From Trichoplax sp. H2 (taxonomy: Eukaryota; Placozoa; Uniplacotomia; Trichoplacea): a stretch of 64,000 nucleotides of DNA. The stretch covers positions 186,001 to 250,000 of the forward strand of contig NOWV01000082.1 in the NCBI GenBank assembly GCA_003344405.1. The letters are read 5' to 3'. The notes below the pieces were generated by a model. It searched no databases, was not told where the DNA came from, and was given only the letters and a program-made list of their open reading frames with translations. The position numbers were made by a program, and so were the translations under genes. Positions 1 to 11,150 of the stretch are shown piece after piece. The stretch's first letter is position 1; each line of letters starts with the position of its first letter.

Positions 1-1258
1 CTACTATAAAATATAGTATTTACGCTAGCAGTCATTGTAATAAATATGCTGCATACGTATGTTTGAGAGATATCTATCTCTCTATTGTGTTATACGGTAC
101 CAATAATCTATAATTTGCTTTTATACCCTCCTTAGGACTGTTCATGTGTTCTACGATAGAAAGTAATACCGTACGGAACTGTGTGTAATAGGTATACTGA
201 TCACTAAGTAATAATCTGTACGGCAAAGTGTACGGAGCAAAGCTAGATCCGACTGTACCCGTTTTACAACGGGTATTACGTAGCTAGTAGTTATATATTA
301 CTTTAAACCAAGTCACATCATGCCGCATACTGAAAGGCAACTAATCAAAACATGAATTTTAGCAATCGTAGAGAACGAATTCGTAGCTGAACAGACTAAA
401 AGATACAACGAAGATCATGAATGGCAAACGAGCCCGTTAAGGTTAAGGGACTGTAGTGATTAATAGAAAATCAATTAACATTAATCTAATGTAGCTTGAT
501 CTTGTAAATGATAAATGTAGTTAAACCATTCCATTGACAAGCTATCGCAATAGTCCAGTGTAGAACGTATTTTCAGGAACTATTATGTCGTGATAATACT
601 GTACACCTCTGCATACACTTAATTTTATTATAACATAGAATTACAAAATATATGTAATGAGAAAGTGTAGTAATAGTTCGCATAGATGCTCAATATTGCT
701 GGTTACTAGCACTTTTAAATGATACAGAATTAGTGAGTTCAAAGGCAAAATTTATTACAATGTATCAACTTTTGCCGCATCATATTTCTAGCATTAATAT
801 TGCAAAACACCGAAATAGTATTGTACCTACTGCTTGTAAAGCTTTCGAGTATTGAAGTCTTTACTTTGCCTAGTTTCAAATCCTCCACACTTACAATTTC
901 CATAGTTGAAAAAAGCAGAATACATTTGAAATGCATCTTATCTTCATATTATATTAGCTTAATATAATTGAGTACATGTAATCCAGAATTTACAGTGATG
1001 AGCGTTATGGCTATCGCGATGATAGGTATGCATTGCGCTTATTTTTATAATGTTATAGTTATTTATGAATTTTATTCAGTGTGTCAACTTCTAATAATTA
1101 CTGCATTTTTAGTTTCGGAAGAACAAACGTTGGCTACAATCGAGATATACTTTGTGAACATTCAATTTTCAGATTTATATCAATTAATCTTTTCCGATAT
1201 GTTGAACAAAGAGACTTTTCCAATCACTAAATCCGCTTGATTGAGAAGTTTTAACACT
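1..1258. other. Intergenic, no gene recognised
   Basis: AT-rich sequence downstream of the LRR gene. Short open frames exist (for example 968-1240 on the plus strand and 739-936 on the minus strand). They have no splice-consistent extension, no recognisable domain and hydrophobic random-looking composition, so I treat them as chance. Confidence 0.5.
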
Positions 1259-4200
1259 CTATTCTTGAGGACTAAAGTTCTTAAATAAAGATTTAGCTTC
1301 CTCTTGACTAATTAAATTACCACCCCAACGTAACTGATGTAGATTTTTAATGTTATTAATTATTAATTTTAATCCTCCTATGGTTATTTTGGTGTCACGA
1401 ATATCTAATTCTCTCAAACGACAACTTTCGTGCTCTAATAGTATTTTGATATATTTCATTGCTTTGTTGCCTAATACATTATGACTGATATTTAAGTACT
1501 GCAAATTCTCTAACTGACCATGATCCCTGACAAAATGATCAACGAGTCTTCTTATGCCAGATGCGCCCAAGCAATTTTCACTTAAATTTAAACTGTGTAA
1601 TCCTTGACTAAGATTTTTAAGCCGGTCTGTAATAAAATCTATTGCATCGTTTGTCAATTCACAGCCTTTTAAATCGCAGATTTTAGATTCCTGTATTTTC
1701 TGATTTCCTTCGCCATTAAATAAATGGCTGCATTTAACAAAGCCTTTGATACTACTTATAAATTGATCATCGGATGTTTTTGTGTCGTCACTTTTATCGA
1801 AAGGTTGAGTGATTCTATACTCAGCGTTTGCTATAATCTCCAACAAATAAAGTTGATCATGAAATTTTTCGATTATTGTTAAAGCATTTTCTTTGTTAAG
1901 TTGATTCTTGAATAAGTTTATTGTACGAAGGTGTCGAAATTTCGTAGACTCTATCGCAGTCAATAGATAGAGAACCCCATCAATCGTAATATTGTTATAA
2001 TCCAAGCCTACGTATCTTAATACCGGCATAAGATGTAAAACTTTTGCTAAAGGTTTTACATTCTTGTCTTGTAACTGATTCTCAACTAGATGTAGATCAG
2101 TTAAGTTCGAAAATCCATCAAGTTGAATTAATTGGACCAATGGAGTAATATCACATGCAGAATTACTGAAAATCCAAGATAAATTTAAAACTTTAACACA
2201 ATTTTTGGCATAAGATAAACAATCAATAACCGTCGATCGTTCGATTCCAAAGTTATCTAATGATTTTACCGCGAAATTGTCTTGACTTAATATTTCACAA
2301 AGGACTAGCAGGCCCTTTTCACCAAATGGATTCCCACCTAAATGTAGTTCGTCTAATTTCGCGATGGCTACAGCAGGTATCAATTTATATAATATTGTGT
2401 CCGTAATATCGCACCAAGACATTCGAATCCCTCCTAAACTTTCGCCCATACTTGCTATTCCATCGGCAAACTGATCGATGTCATCTCCAGCTAAAGAATT
2501 TCCGATAATATTTAATTTGTCTATTTCCATCAACTTTCCCCTCATACATTTTCCTAATATATTGAATCCTTTTGCAGTCAATTTATTGCCTTTCAGATTT
2601 AATGACATTCGCATTTTGATCTTAATGTCAGCTAAAAGCTTGGGTAAAATATTCATTGTAGAGTCATCAATTTCACATTTGATTAGTTTTAGTGTGTTAT
2701 CTGTGTCGGATAGTATTCTTCCACTAATTATCGGAGATTTTAGAAGGGGTGCCAAAGCTTCGATACCAAGCATGCCGAGTGGATTATAACTTACGTTGAG
2801 ACTAGAAATTTGACAATCAGGATCAATCATAGCGTTCACGTAAGCTATAATGCCTGCCTGACTAAATCTATTGTTTTCTAGGCGTAAAGAATGTAAGCAG
2901 TCATTACCTTGTAACCCCTCACATAAAGATATGACCCCTTGATCACCCAGTCGGTTGGATCGTAAATCCAAGGTATATAAAGTGCGATTAACTTTTAACA
3001 TTCTTCCGAACTCTCGTCCACCGTCAGACCCGATATTATTTCGTAAGAGTATCAAATTTCTAATTAAGAGATCTTTGTTATTGATAATGGCTTCAGCAAT
3101 GGCAGTTGCAATAATATCACTGATACCTGCATTTGTTAAGTCGATAGTAGTCAAGTTATTTTGGTTTTGAATGAGTAATTGGAGGTCTTCGTATGCAACA
3201 TCTGGAATATGGTGGCCAATGGTAATTTTAAAAATTTTATCATTATCTTTTATAATGTGCAAAATATCTCTAATACCCTCCTGAGTTAGTTTCATTGTAG
3301 CTGGTAGATTAAGGGTTCGTATCATTTCATCTTCTTTATCCACGAACGCACTTACCAATAAATTAGCAGTATTAGTATCTATTCTTGCACATGAGATCCT
3401 CTTCACAAGCTCTCTTTTCGCCGGCAATCGCTTACCTATTTTCATTTTTTCAACCGCATTGTCTGTAAATTCAGAACTACCCTTCATAAACCCAGCACCC
3501 GAAAAATGCGAATCTTCGTATATATCCTTCTTTTCAGTTTCTGCCATTTCTTCAATCTTCTTCTGGCACGATTCTAGACTATCTTGAATACTAGCTATCT
3601 TAGCCTGTTGCTGACGATATAATTTCAATAGCTTTTCCAATGCTATGACTTTATCTGATTTCTGAGCTCGTACAATTTCAATTTCTTTCCTTTTCTTCTT
3701 GAGCTCTTGTTGTACCTCCTTCACATTATCACTATGGACTGAATTATCTGCAATAGATTCTAGAATCTCGCTTAGCTGAAAAATCTTTTTTTCAAATTCG
3801 TCAATTTCACGGGTTGCGTCGTTAATACTTTTAATGAGGCTATTTCTTACTTTTTTTTGTTTTCTCATCTCCTCTTCCAATGCCTTAATCCTTGCTTCAT
3901 ATTCTTTAATGCGCTTTTTGACATTTCCTGTTGATCTTCGACCTTTAGCGTCAATCAATAATTTTTCAAGCCTCGACCAATTCATAAATGTGCTACATGT
4001 TAGCAACTTATTAGCTAGATCCGTTGATATGATTGATATTGCTGTATATCTGTCCATGTTTTGGAAAAGCTCCTTCAAAGGATCGTCTGGGTGATGAATT
4101 ATAATTTTTGCAGGAGCATTTTCGGTTAATTGTTGTAACAATTTATTCTTACTTTCAGTTATTAATCGATAATCATAGGTATAATCTCCTTGGGCATACA

Positions 4201-4465
4201 AGAAGATCGGTAAAATCCAGATAATGTCAGCAGTAGGGTCTCTCATAGCGTTGATTATATCGTCTACGCGATCACGCCATGAGTATAAGGATGATTCCAG
4301 ATAACGCCGAAGGAGTTTCAAATATACTTTATTGATGATCTGATTCCCAATCTTTAGTAAGAATCTTTCACTAGGTAAGTTAACTAATAAATTACTTACG
4401 CATTCGATAATTATTTGCGTATCGCATAGCAAAGGCAGCAAGATTCGAACGGTTTGAATCGTCAT
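1259..4465 (-). CDS. Coiled-coil, leucine-rich-repeat (ribonuclease-inhibitor type) protein
   Basis: Single uninterrupted reading frame of 1068 codons from the ATG at 4465 to TAG at 1259. The frame stays open upstream to 4576, but that stretch is translated pentamer repeat, so the internal ATG (MTIQTV...) is the likely start. Residues 1-180 are helical with no domain I recognise. About 181-315 form a long charged coiled coil (KKRIKEYEARIKALEEEM and following heptads). From about 400 to the end there are many LRRs of the ribonuclease-inhibitor kind, with the LxxLDLxxNxLGDxG pattern (LYTLDLRSNRLGDQG, LHSLNLSENCLGASG). These are found in NLR proteins and cytosolic scaffolds. No NACHT, P-loop, death-fold, signal or membrane segment is visible. 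It is probably a cytosolic scaffold; function unknown. A 3.2-kb intronless gene is odd beside the other genes here, which have up to 33 exons. Confidence 0.8.
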   Translation of the reverse strand: MTIQTVRILLPLLCDTQIIIECVSNLLVNLPSERFLLKIGNQIINKVYLKLLRRYLESSLYSWRDRVDDIINAMRDPTADIIWILPIFLYAQGDYTYDYRLITESKNKLLQQLTENAPAKIIIHHPDDPLKELFQNMDRYTAISIISTDLANKLLTCSTFMNWSRLEKLLIDAKGRRSTGNVKKRIKEYEARIKALEEEMRKQKKVRNSLIKSINDATREIDEFEKKIFQLSEILESIADNSVHSDNVKEVQQELKKKRKEIEIVRAQKSDKVIALEKLLKLYRQQQAKIASIQDSLESCQKKIEEMAETEKKDIYEDSHFSGAGFMKGSSEFTDNAVEKMKIGKRLPAKRELVKRISCARIDTNTANLLVSAFVDKEDEMIRTLNLPATMKLTQEGIRDILHIIKDNDKIFKITIGHHIPDVAYEDLQLLIQNQNNLTTIDLTNAGISDIIATAIAEAIINNKDLLIRNLILLRNNIGSDGGREFGRMLKVNRTLYTLDLRSNRLGDQGVISLCEGLQGNDCLHSLRLENNRFSQAGIIAYVNAMIDPDCQISSLNVSYNPLGMLGIEALAPLLKSPIISGRILSDTDNTLKLIKCEIDDSTMNILPKLLADIKIKMRMSLNLKGNKLTAKGFNILGKCMRGKLMEIDKLNIIGNSLAGDDIDQFADGIASMGESLGGIRMSWCDITDTILYKLIPAVAIAKLDELHLGGNPFGEKGLLVLCEILSQDNFAVKSLDNFGIERSTVIDCLSYAKNCVKVLNLSWIFSNSACDITPLVQLIQLDGFSNLTDLHLVENQLQDKNVKPLAKVLHLMPVLRYVGLDYNNITIDGVLYLLTAIESTKFRHLRTINLFKNQLNKENALTIIEKFHDQLYLLEIIANAEYRITQPFDKSDDTKTSDDQFISSIKGFVKCSHLFNGEGNQKIQESKICDLKGCELTNDAIDFITDRLKNLSQGLHSLNLSENCLGASGIRRLVDHFVRDHGQLENLQYLNISHNVLGNKAMKYIKILLEHESCRLRELDIRDTKITIGGLKLIINNIKNLHQLRWGGNLISQEEAKSLFKNFSPQE

Positions 4466-4533
4466 GATTAGACATTCACTAATGTGTAATTTTTTAAGCG
4501 GATCAGTACGGCTGATTTTTTTACTACTTGTTG

Positions 4534-4837
4534 CAGTGTACAGTACAGTACTGTACGTGTATGAGTTAACATGCACTATGCACGCGTACTATCTAGTGCG
4601 CTACAATGCAGTAGTATACAATAATGAGTGGGTACAAAGTAATTAATCCGCTATTATCACCTTCACGACAGTACAGTGACCAATATTAATTCAAATTATT
4701 AATAAAATAAAATTTACAGTATATTTCTACTGTATACTTCTTATGTTACTTTTTACTTTTTATTTTGCTTTTACGTTATTGAAGGAACGTTGGGAAGTGT
4801 TGGTATACAGTACCGTACAGTGTACTGTACAGTGTAT
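4534..4837. repeat. (CWGTA)n pentamer arrays upstream of the LRR gene
   Basis: Two short arrays at about 4534-4556 and 4804-4837 made of CAGTA/CTGTA units. They lie 70-370 bp upstream of the LRR start codon. Same family as the arrays in front of the other genes. Confidence 0.7.
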
Positions 4838-5165
4838 ACCTGCTTTAGAGCACTTGAGAAGTAAAAAGCTCGTAAAGGAATCAATCAAGGGTGACTCTCG
4901 AAAGTTATGATAAAACGGCAGTTTCAACTCAGCATGAGCCCTTTCTCTCCGAACGTAATAGTTTATCTATTTGCGGCTAGTTAAGTTGAGGCAAAGTAGC
5001 TCAAATTAGACATCGTAATTGACAGTGAATACTGCATTGCGCTTTACGCGTTTACCGCATGCAGCATACAGTCCTGAGATCATCATTATGGTCACAGGAC
5101 TGTAGCATAACAATGATATTATTCATTGTACTGTACAAGATACACTAATTGTACAATACTTGCAG

Positions 5166-5744
5166 TCCGCGACAGCATCGAGGAACCATCATAATCATGC
5201 ATTTGCTTTACCGGTTTAACCTTGATTAAGCTAATGCCCAAAATCAAATTGTACTCATCTTTGCCGTTTTATTGTCATTTATTGTTTTCTGATCTATTAT
5301 TTTTGTATAAGTTTGAACATCGCCTGGTAGAAGTTGCTGATTGCCGTAGAGAAGTTGTACACTGAAGAGTAGTGTTCCAACAAAAATCTCGATTCGATTC
5401 GGTTCGAATTTCTCGAATCTAAAGAGTACTAGATAGTCGCTCGTTACACTGCTGTAGTGCACTGTACAGTATGTACATTGTACATATATAATTTCCCTGA
5501 CTAAGCATTTTACTGAAAATATTATTAATAAAATAGCGAAATCCATGGAATATAGTGCAATTTTAAGTTAATAACAGAGTGACACACATGCAATCACATT
5601 AATATAATTTGATGATTAATTGAAGGATTTTATTACGTAAGATAAGCGAGTGATACAATTCTACATCTGAAAATAACAATAGTATCAGTCAGTCATAAAC
5701 CGCGATATTTTAATGCCAAGTTAATTAGTTAGCCTCTTGAAAAA
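5166..5744. repeat. Copy 1 of a segment duplicated across the assembly gap
   Basis: Nearly identical to 5765-6475, at an offset of 599 up to 5316. It runs into the gap at exactly the sequence where copy 2 continues into unique DNA. It lacks a 129-bp block present in copy 2 (about 5916-6044) and differs by a few substitutions and small indels. This is the pattern of overlapping contig ends or two haplotypes placed in tandem. A true tandem duplication is possible but less likely. Confidence 0.85.
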
Positions 5745-5764
5745 NNNNNNNNNNNNNNNNNNNN
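5745..5764. other. Assembly gap (20 N)
   Basis: Exactly 20 N. Sequence on the left of the gap is repeated on the right, so the gap size is a placeholder. Confidence 0.99.
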
Positions 5765-6475
5765 TCCGCGACAGCATCGAGGAACCATCATAATCATGTA
5801 TTTGCTTTGCCGGTTTAACCTTGATTAAGCTAATGCCCAAAATCAAATTGTACTCATCTTTGCCGTTTTATTTTCATTTATTGTTTTCTGATCTATTATT
5901 TTTGTATAAGTTTGGATATTTTCGATTTTTAAAATAATTCTCTTCAGCAAGTTTAATAATGAATGCATCTGTAGAGCCGTCAGCGAATATACACCTACAG
6001 TATACTTGACCATCTCCTTCTTCCGAGTATGGTAGAAACAGGCGACATCGCCTGGTAGAAGTTGCTGATTGCCGTAGAGAAGTTGTACACTGAAGAGTAG
6101 TGTTCCAACAAAAATCTCGATTCGATTCGGTTCGAATTTCTCGAATCTAAAGAGTACTAGATAGTCGCTCGTTACACTGCTGTAGTGCACTGTATGTACA
6201 TTATACATATATAATTTCCCTGACTAAGCATTTTACTGAAAATATTATTAATAAAATAGCGAAATCCATGCAATATAGTGCAATTTTAAGTTAATAACAG
6301 CGTGACACACATGCAATCACATTAATATAATTAATATAATTTGATGATTAATTGAAGGATTTTATTACGTAAGATAAGCGAGTGATACAATTCTACATCT
6401 GAAAATAACAATAGTATCAGTCAGTCATAAACCGCGATATTTTAATGCCAAGTTAATTAGTTAGCCTCTTGAAAA
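5765..6475. repeat. Copy 2 of the gap-flanking duplicated segment
   Basis: Matches 5166-5744 and carries an extra 129 bp (about 5916-6044). Homology starts right after the gap and ends at the run of A near 6475, the same point at which copy 1 is truncated by the N run. Confidence 0.85.
5843..6208 (-). CDS. Uncertain ORF in the duplicated segment
   Basis: A 121-codon open frame. The equivalent frame in copy 1 (5244-5546) is the same protein minus 43 residues, because the 129-bp indel is a multiple of three. The upstream end reads into pentamer-type repeat (VHTVHYSS), which argues against a start there. No domain is recognised and no flanking exons were found. It may be an exon of an unrecognised gene or chance; the frame-preserving indel is only weak support. 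Confidence 0.25.
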   Translation of the reverse strand: MYNVHTVHYSSVTSDYLVLFRFEKFEPNRIEIFVGTLLFSVQLLYGNQQLLPGDVACFYHTRKKEMVKYTVGVYSLTALQMHSLLNLLKRIILKIENIQTYTKIIDQKTINENKTAKMSTI

Positions 6476-7441
6476 AACGAATATAGTAATAAGGGGCATT
6501 TGCTTAATTGTCAATGATTTTAGTAATAAACCGAAACTTTTAAGTGAGAATACAAAAGTACGTGCGTACGATTATTATAATTAACTTAGTTGGCCATAAT
6601 AATTCGGACTAAAATAGCTATTTCTTTATTTTAGGAACTGTAATATGCATGACACATAATTGCAGATATCATAGCCAATCGCGCCAGCGTCTAGTACTAT
6701 ATATATAACATACATGTATCATTACAATAGTTTTATTAAAGTTTAACTTGAAGTTATCCTATTATTATTATTATTATTATAAACATTCCTGAGGTTGCCG
6801 GAAGTAGAATAAAAAGCAAACCCTTAAATATCAGACAATAGGAGCTATATCACTGCGATCCTATTTACTAATCTTCTCGGCATGTACCCAAAAATATTAC
6901 AGAAATATAATATAGTGCTCGTATTTACTCGTATTAACAGTAGGATTTTTGTTTCATTTCTTACATAGGAAATTATCAATTTCGTGTCAGTTTCGACTCT
7001 CACTTGATGAAAGACTGACAGTTAAACACAGTAACTAGTGAAGGTAGATATTTAGTAACATGCATTTGTAGAGCAACGTACGCGTAAAACAATGTTTTAA
7101 CTAACGACCAACGCTAAGTGCTGCGATTCGTGAGGGCAAATCAAAAACTACTAAAGAGTAAAGACTACTTTTCTTTAGTACTGTCTGGTACGGCATTTGA
7201 ATATCTCTAATAGGAGTAGCAAGTAGATACTGGTATAACGATTTCATACTGAGTAATTCGTAATAAGTTTGCTTTAATATATATGAAAATAAAATCAATG
7301 AACAGCAATAGTAATAATAAATTGACATATGATTCTCATCTAGCAGTAATTCAGTTTATATACAATCTATGTAATATTTTTAAGGACTGGCACTGCAAAT
7401 TATAAATACTAGTATTAGTGCCCTACACTTCATATTAAATG
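6476..7441. other. Intergenic; short (ATT)n tract
   Basis: No gene seen. Contains an (ATT)n microsatellite at about 6761-6780. Downstream of the UEV-RING stop codon. Confidence 0.5.
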
Positions 7442-9283
7442 TTAAAATGATGTATCATTGGCAGTTCTCAATTCCGAGATGCCATTCATCTCTTCAAAAA
7501 ATTCATCAAGGCCATTAATTGGCTTCAATCCCGGTGCTATCTTACGACATAAAGGGCAGCGCCTACAATTATTAGCTTTCATCTCCTTAACACAGGAATC
7601 GCAACCAATAATTTGACCACAACAAGTTGCGAGAATAGCCGGTGGTTTAATTACATCTTCACAAATACAGCACGTAAATGTTTGCTTTGATCTATTCACA
7701 AAATTTTCGTACACTGGCCTTTTTTTGTTCATAAACGATTCGCAAGATTTAACATTAGATGCTGTACCCTCATCCTCATCCAGAAATATTAAAGGTATTT
7801 CAGAAGAAAATTCGACAATCATAATTTCAAAAAGAGAACGAAGGTCGCTTCCCGGCTATATATTTTTAAAGTTGATTGGAACAGTCAAGTGTTGGGGAAA
7901 CACAAAACCATAATTAATTAAAAAGTAATTGATAAGTAATGATTTTTACAAACCCATTTCCAATCTTCAAGATAGGATAAAGAAATCCGACAGTTAGAGT
8001 CAACCATACCAGTAGTTAAAAGTTCTTGGTTTTCCTCTGGGCTGATAAAACAAATCGGAGCAGATAATGGAAAGTTTTTTCGAAGATACAATGCGATTGG
8101 TACAGAGTGACGAACTCTTCGAAACTCAGCAGGAATTACTAGAAAGAGGATTAAATAAAGCGCGTTAAGATAGTGTCATACGCCGGCGTGGTCTATGATC
8201 CGAATTTAGGATTAACGTAGAACTGTATGATCGGTAATCACAAACTAATTGCATTGTCTTATGCACAGGTGTATTTACGGGCTGTATGTACGCGGCAAAG
8301 GTGGCCATTAACATTTAAATCGTTACCATAAACTATTAACCGCAAACAATAATCTTTTAATTATGTAGACTGCATAATATACGCAATTTGACACTTTTAT
8401 CTAAAGAACTAGTCGAGAAAAATAATTGCAGTAAATTTCAAATTTCAATTATAGTACATGTAGTGATGCACCCATATTTGATTATACAGATAGCTATATT
8501 TGATATAGTTAGGTTGCTTTGAATAGATATTGCCGTCAAGAAGAGTAGTGACATAAGTAGAATGATTTAGATTGTAGAAAATAATGATGTACTATTAGAG
8601 AAAAGTATTTTATTTGATGACTTATGTCTGATTGTAGATTAATCAAGTTGTCATAAATGGATTTAATGAAATGTTTATAAGAACTGCAGAGATGAGCTCA
8701 CAGAGGAGAAGAGACTTCACTTCCCTTTGAGCTTGGAATACTTTAGATTTTAGACTAGATTCTTGTAGTAATTAATTATTGCTCAACTATTCCTAAAACC
8801 TTGTAAGAAAAGCCTTTTAGAAAATACCATTGACTAAGATAGTTATTGTGAGACGTAACTATTACAGTACATTAGGTAATTAACTATTCAAAAGACGTAA
8901 GATGAGGGTAAACTGTAGTAGATCAAAGAGATTGACATTACTATAAAATTTTAGATAAAAGACTTAAAATAAAATTACTATATTATATTTATACACACTA
9001 TTATATGGATTACTGAAACTGAACTCTGAAATTGGACAGTAAACTAGCAATTGCCTACGTCACTATACTATACTAATCTACAGCGCACACTACGAGAAGA
9101 TAGTTCATGACTAATTAAAACCAACATTAGGATGTAACCTGAACGAGAATACCAATGGTACCTACCGGAACTATTTATGGGAACTGCTCCATTTATTGTT
9201 AATAACTGCTCAGCCCTTCCATCCGTGAAGACTGCAGATAAGATATCAATTAAGTAATCAATAGCCATTTTTAAAATTTTCAT
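7442..9283 (-). CDS. UEV domain-RING finger fusion protein (TSG101-like UEV)
   Basis: Three exons: 9283-9166, 8138-7954 and 7855-7442. Phases match at both junctions (1 then 0), giving 238 aa. Residues about 15-135 are a ubiquitin E2 variant (UEV) domain as in TSG101: FTDGRAEQLL, then GAVPI, VPIALYL, NFPLSAPICFI, VDSNCRISLSYLEDWKW, PGSDLRSLFEIMIVEF. The position of the E2 catalytic Cys is Ser92 (NCRISL), so the fold should bind ubiquitin or a tail motif, not form thioesters. Residues 163-204 are RING-like: C163, C166, C179/C180, Q182 in place of the usual His, C186, C189, C201, C204. TSG101's coiled coil and steadiness box, and the LDH domain of UEVLD, are absent. The usual first UEV helix is short, so an upstream exon may exist. 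Inferred role: ubiquitin ligase or adaptor. The fusion is supported by sequence; the function is not. Confidence 0.82.
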
Positions 9284-10012
9284 TGCGATACGTGAACAAT
9301 AAAATTTACCTATTAAGATTGATTAATTGATTGAGTTTGTAATATTAATAAATCTTACCATGTTCTGATATCTTGATATCGAAAGAATTAAATAGCTTAA
9401 CCGCATTTATTATTTCAGTAATAATTTCTGATCGATAGCTGTACTACAGTGATTTAAAATACGAATGCAATACTACATGTTTGCAGGGTTATCATCAATT
9501 AATTACTCGTATATACACGTGTAAATTATCTCAATTAATTCTTGCATGCTGTATTTTGGAACTTATGTATCATATAGTACTGTAATGACGTTAATATTAA
9601 TATTATGACAAATCGTATTACAGAATGTAGATAGAACCGTGAAAAAAACTTAAATATGTACTCGTATATATTATACGTGTACAGTATACAGTATTTACAG
9701 TGTGACTGTGGCACTAAATTAGTCGAGTTAATACAATCCACAGCCGAAATATAAAACTACAGTGTCATTTCGAGTTGAAACATTTCACTTTTTCACATTT
9801 GATTAACATACTAATTAGTATATTACCTAAATAATAAAATCCATTTTACCGCAGTTTTACATACGTATACAGTACAGTACTGCAGATTTTAGTCTAAACT
9901 TTCGCATACAGTGTTCAATAACACTGACAGTCACGGTTTTAGAGATAACAGTAGTGTACCTCGATCAGACATTTCGAAAGATGTTCTTGCAGCTCCATGA
10001 ACTCTACGTGGC

Positions 10013-10552
10013 TGTGATATATACCAATCACGAGATTCTAAATTTTAGAAAAATAAGGGCTTTATTGAATCTTATACAAAGATTAACTACACACAGCTCT
10101 ACTCTAGCCGAATACTACCTCTAAAGACTTCTACAACGAACTAACAGAATAATCTAAAGTTGTATGCTTTTATACTTTCCGTAGCATTCGCAGCTACAAT
10201 CCGCATAGCAACCTTTTACCTTATTTTACACATAGTTAACTTATTCTTAGTAAGACTATTCTACTGCGGACCATCATTAATCCAACATGGATACGACTAC
10301 AGTACTGTACTTACGTAGACATTATTCACACCAGCCAAAGTACAGTACAATAAATTAACCATATCTTAATATACTATGTATGATTTACAGTTCTATTTTT
10401 ACCTATAACTTTATTAGTAACTCAACAGCTTACTGTATATAGTCATCTGTACTCTAGCATAGAGTCTATACCACTACAGTCTACTGTATAGTTATAGCTA
10501 CCAGATACCGTATCTCTTAGGATAAATATCTACCGTACAGTACAGTACATAG
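10013..10552. repeat. Dispersed ~540-bp repeat, copy A
   Basis: Aligns end to end with 22899-23452 and is clearly homologous. Begins TGTGATAT and ends near GATAAATATCTACC before a pentamer array. The 5' TG is compatible with a solo LTR, but I see no convincing matching 3' CA, target-site duplication or coding region. It could equally be a non-autonomous DNA element. Relative to copy B it has four exact 5-nt insertions at pentamer sites and one 7-nt insertion. Confidence 0.8.
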
Positions 10553-10880
10553 AAGCAGTGATGTGATAGCAATAAATAAATAAAAATGAAAATATTATAA
10601 AAAACACTGGTGTGTGTACAGTACAGTACCCAGGATAGACCGCTGTTACACGGTAAAAAGTTACTGAACCTCTGACAGGTCTATCAAATGGTAATACTAT
10701 CTGTTAAATGAGCACATTATCGTAAACCGTCAGCAAAGCGACGGGAGTTTGCACTAGTGTCTTTAAATTATAAAGAAATGTACTTTAAATTTGGCTCAAG
10801 TTCCATGCAGATAGATCAATAGTACAACCTTGAGCAATTGGCTCTTGATATTTGAAGTCACTTCGTAATATCGGTCTACT

Positions 10881-11108
10881 ACAGTACTGTACTGTACTGT
10901 ACTGTGCAATGTACATATGCACTATGCACTGTGCAGGTTGCTATACTGTAGTATTAATAAATAAAGAGTTTCAAAACATAATCTCGAAAGTGGTTCATAC
11001 CAAGTGTATAGTACTGTACGTATACTGTATACTGTACGTTCCACCCTGTAAAGTCCCAAAGACTCTACCAAACCATCGACAGGTGTAAGTGTACAGTACT
11101 ATGTATCT
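10881..11108. repeat. (CWGTA)n arrays upstream of the TBC1D15-like gene
   Basis: Core at 10881-10905 (CAGTACTGTACTGTA-type units), with further broken units at 11010-11040 and about 11090-11100. The cluster ends about 40 bp before the ATG at 11151. Confidence 0.75.
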
Positions 11109-11150
11109 GTACGTGAACGTAGCATAACAAATACCGAAGTTATTTCCGAA

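Larger units (their letters stand above)
9284..11150. other. Head-to-head intergenic region between UEV-RING and TBC1D15-like genes
   Basis: Divergent promoter region. It holds the dispersed repeat copy at 10013-10552 and pentamer arrays at 10881-11108. No additional gene is recognised. Confidence 0.5.

Noticed and set aside
968-1240. 90-codon plus-strand open frame next to the LRR gene
   Set aside because: Hydrophobic random composition, non-ATG start, no domain, no splice-compatible partner.
10013-10552. Dispersed repeat as a definite solo LTR
   Set aside because: It starts with TG, but no clear CA end, target-site duplication, primer-binding site or internal region is seen; kept as unclassified repeat.
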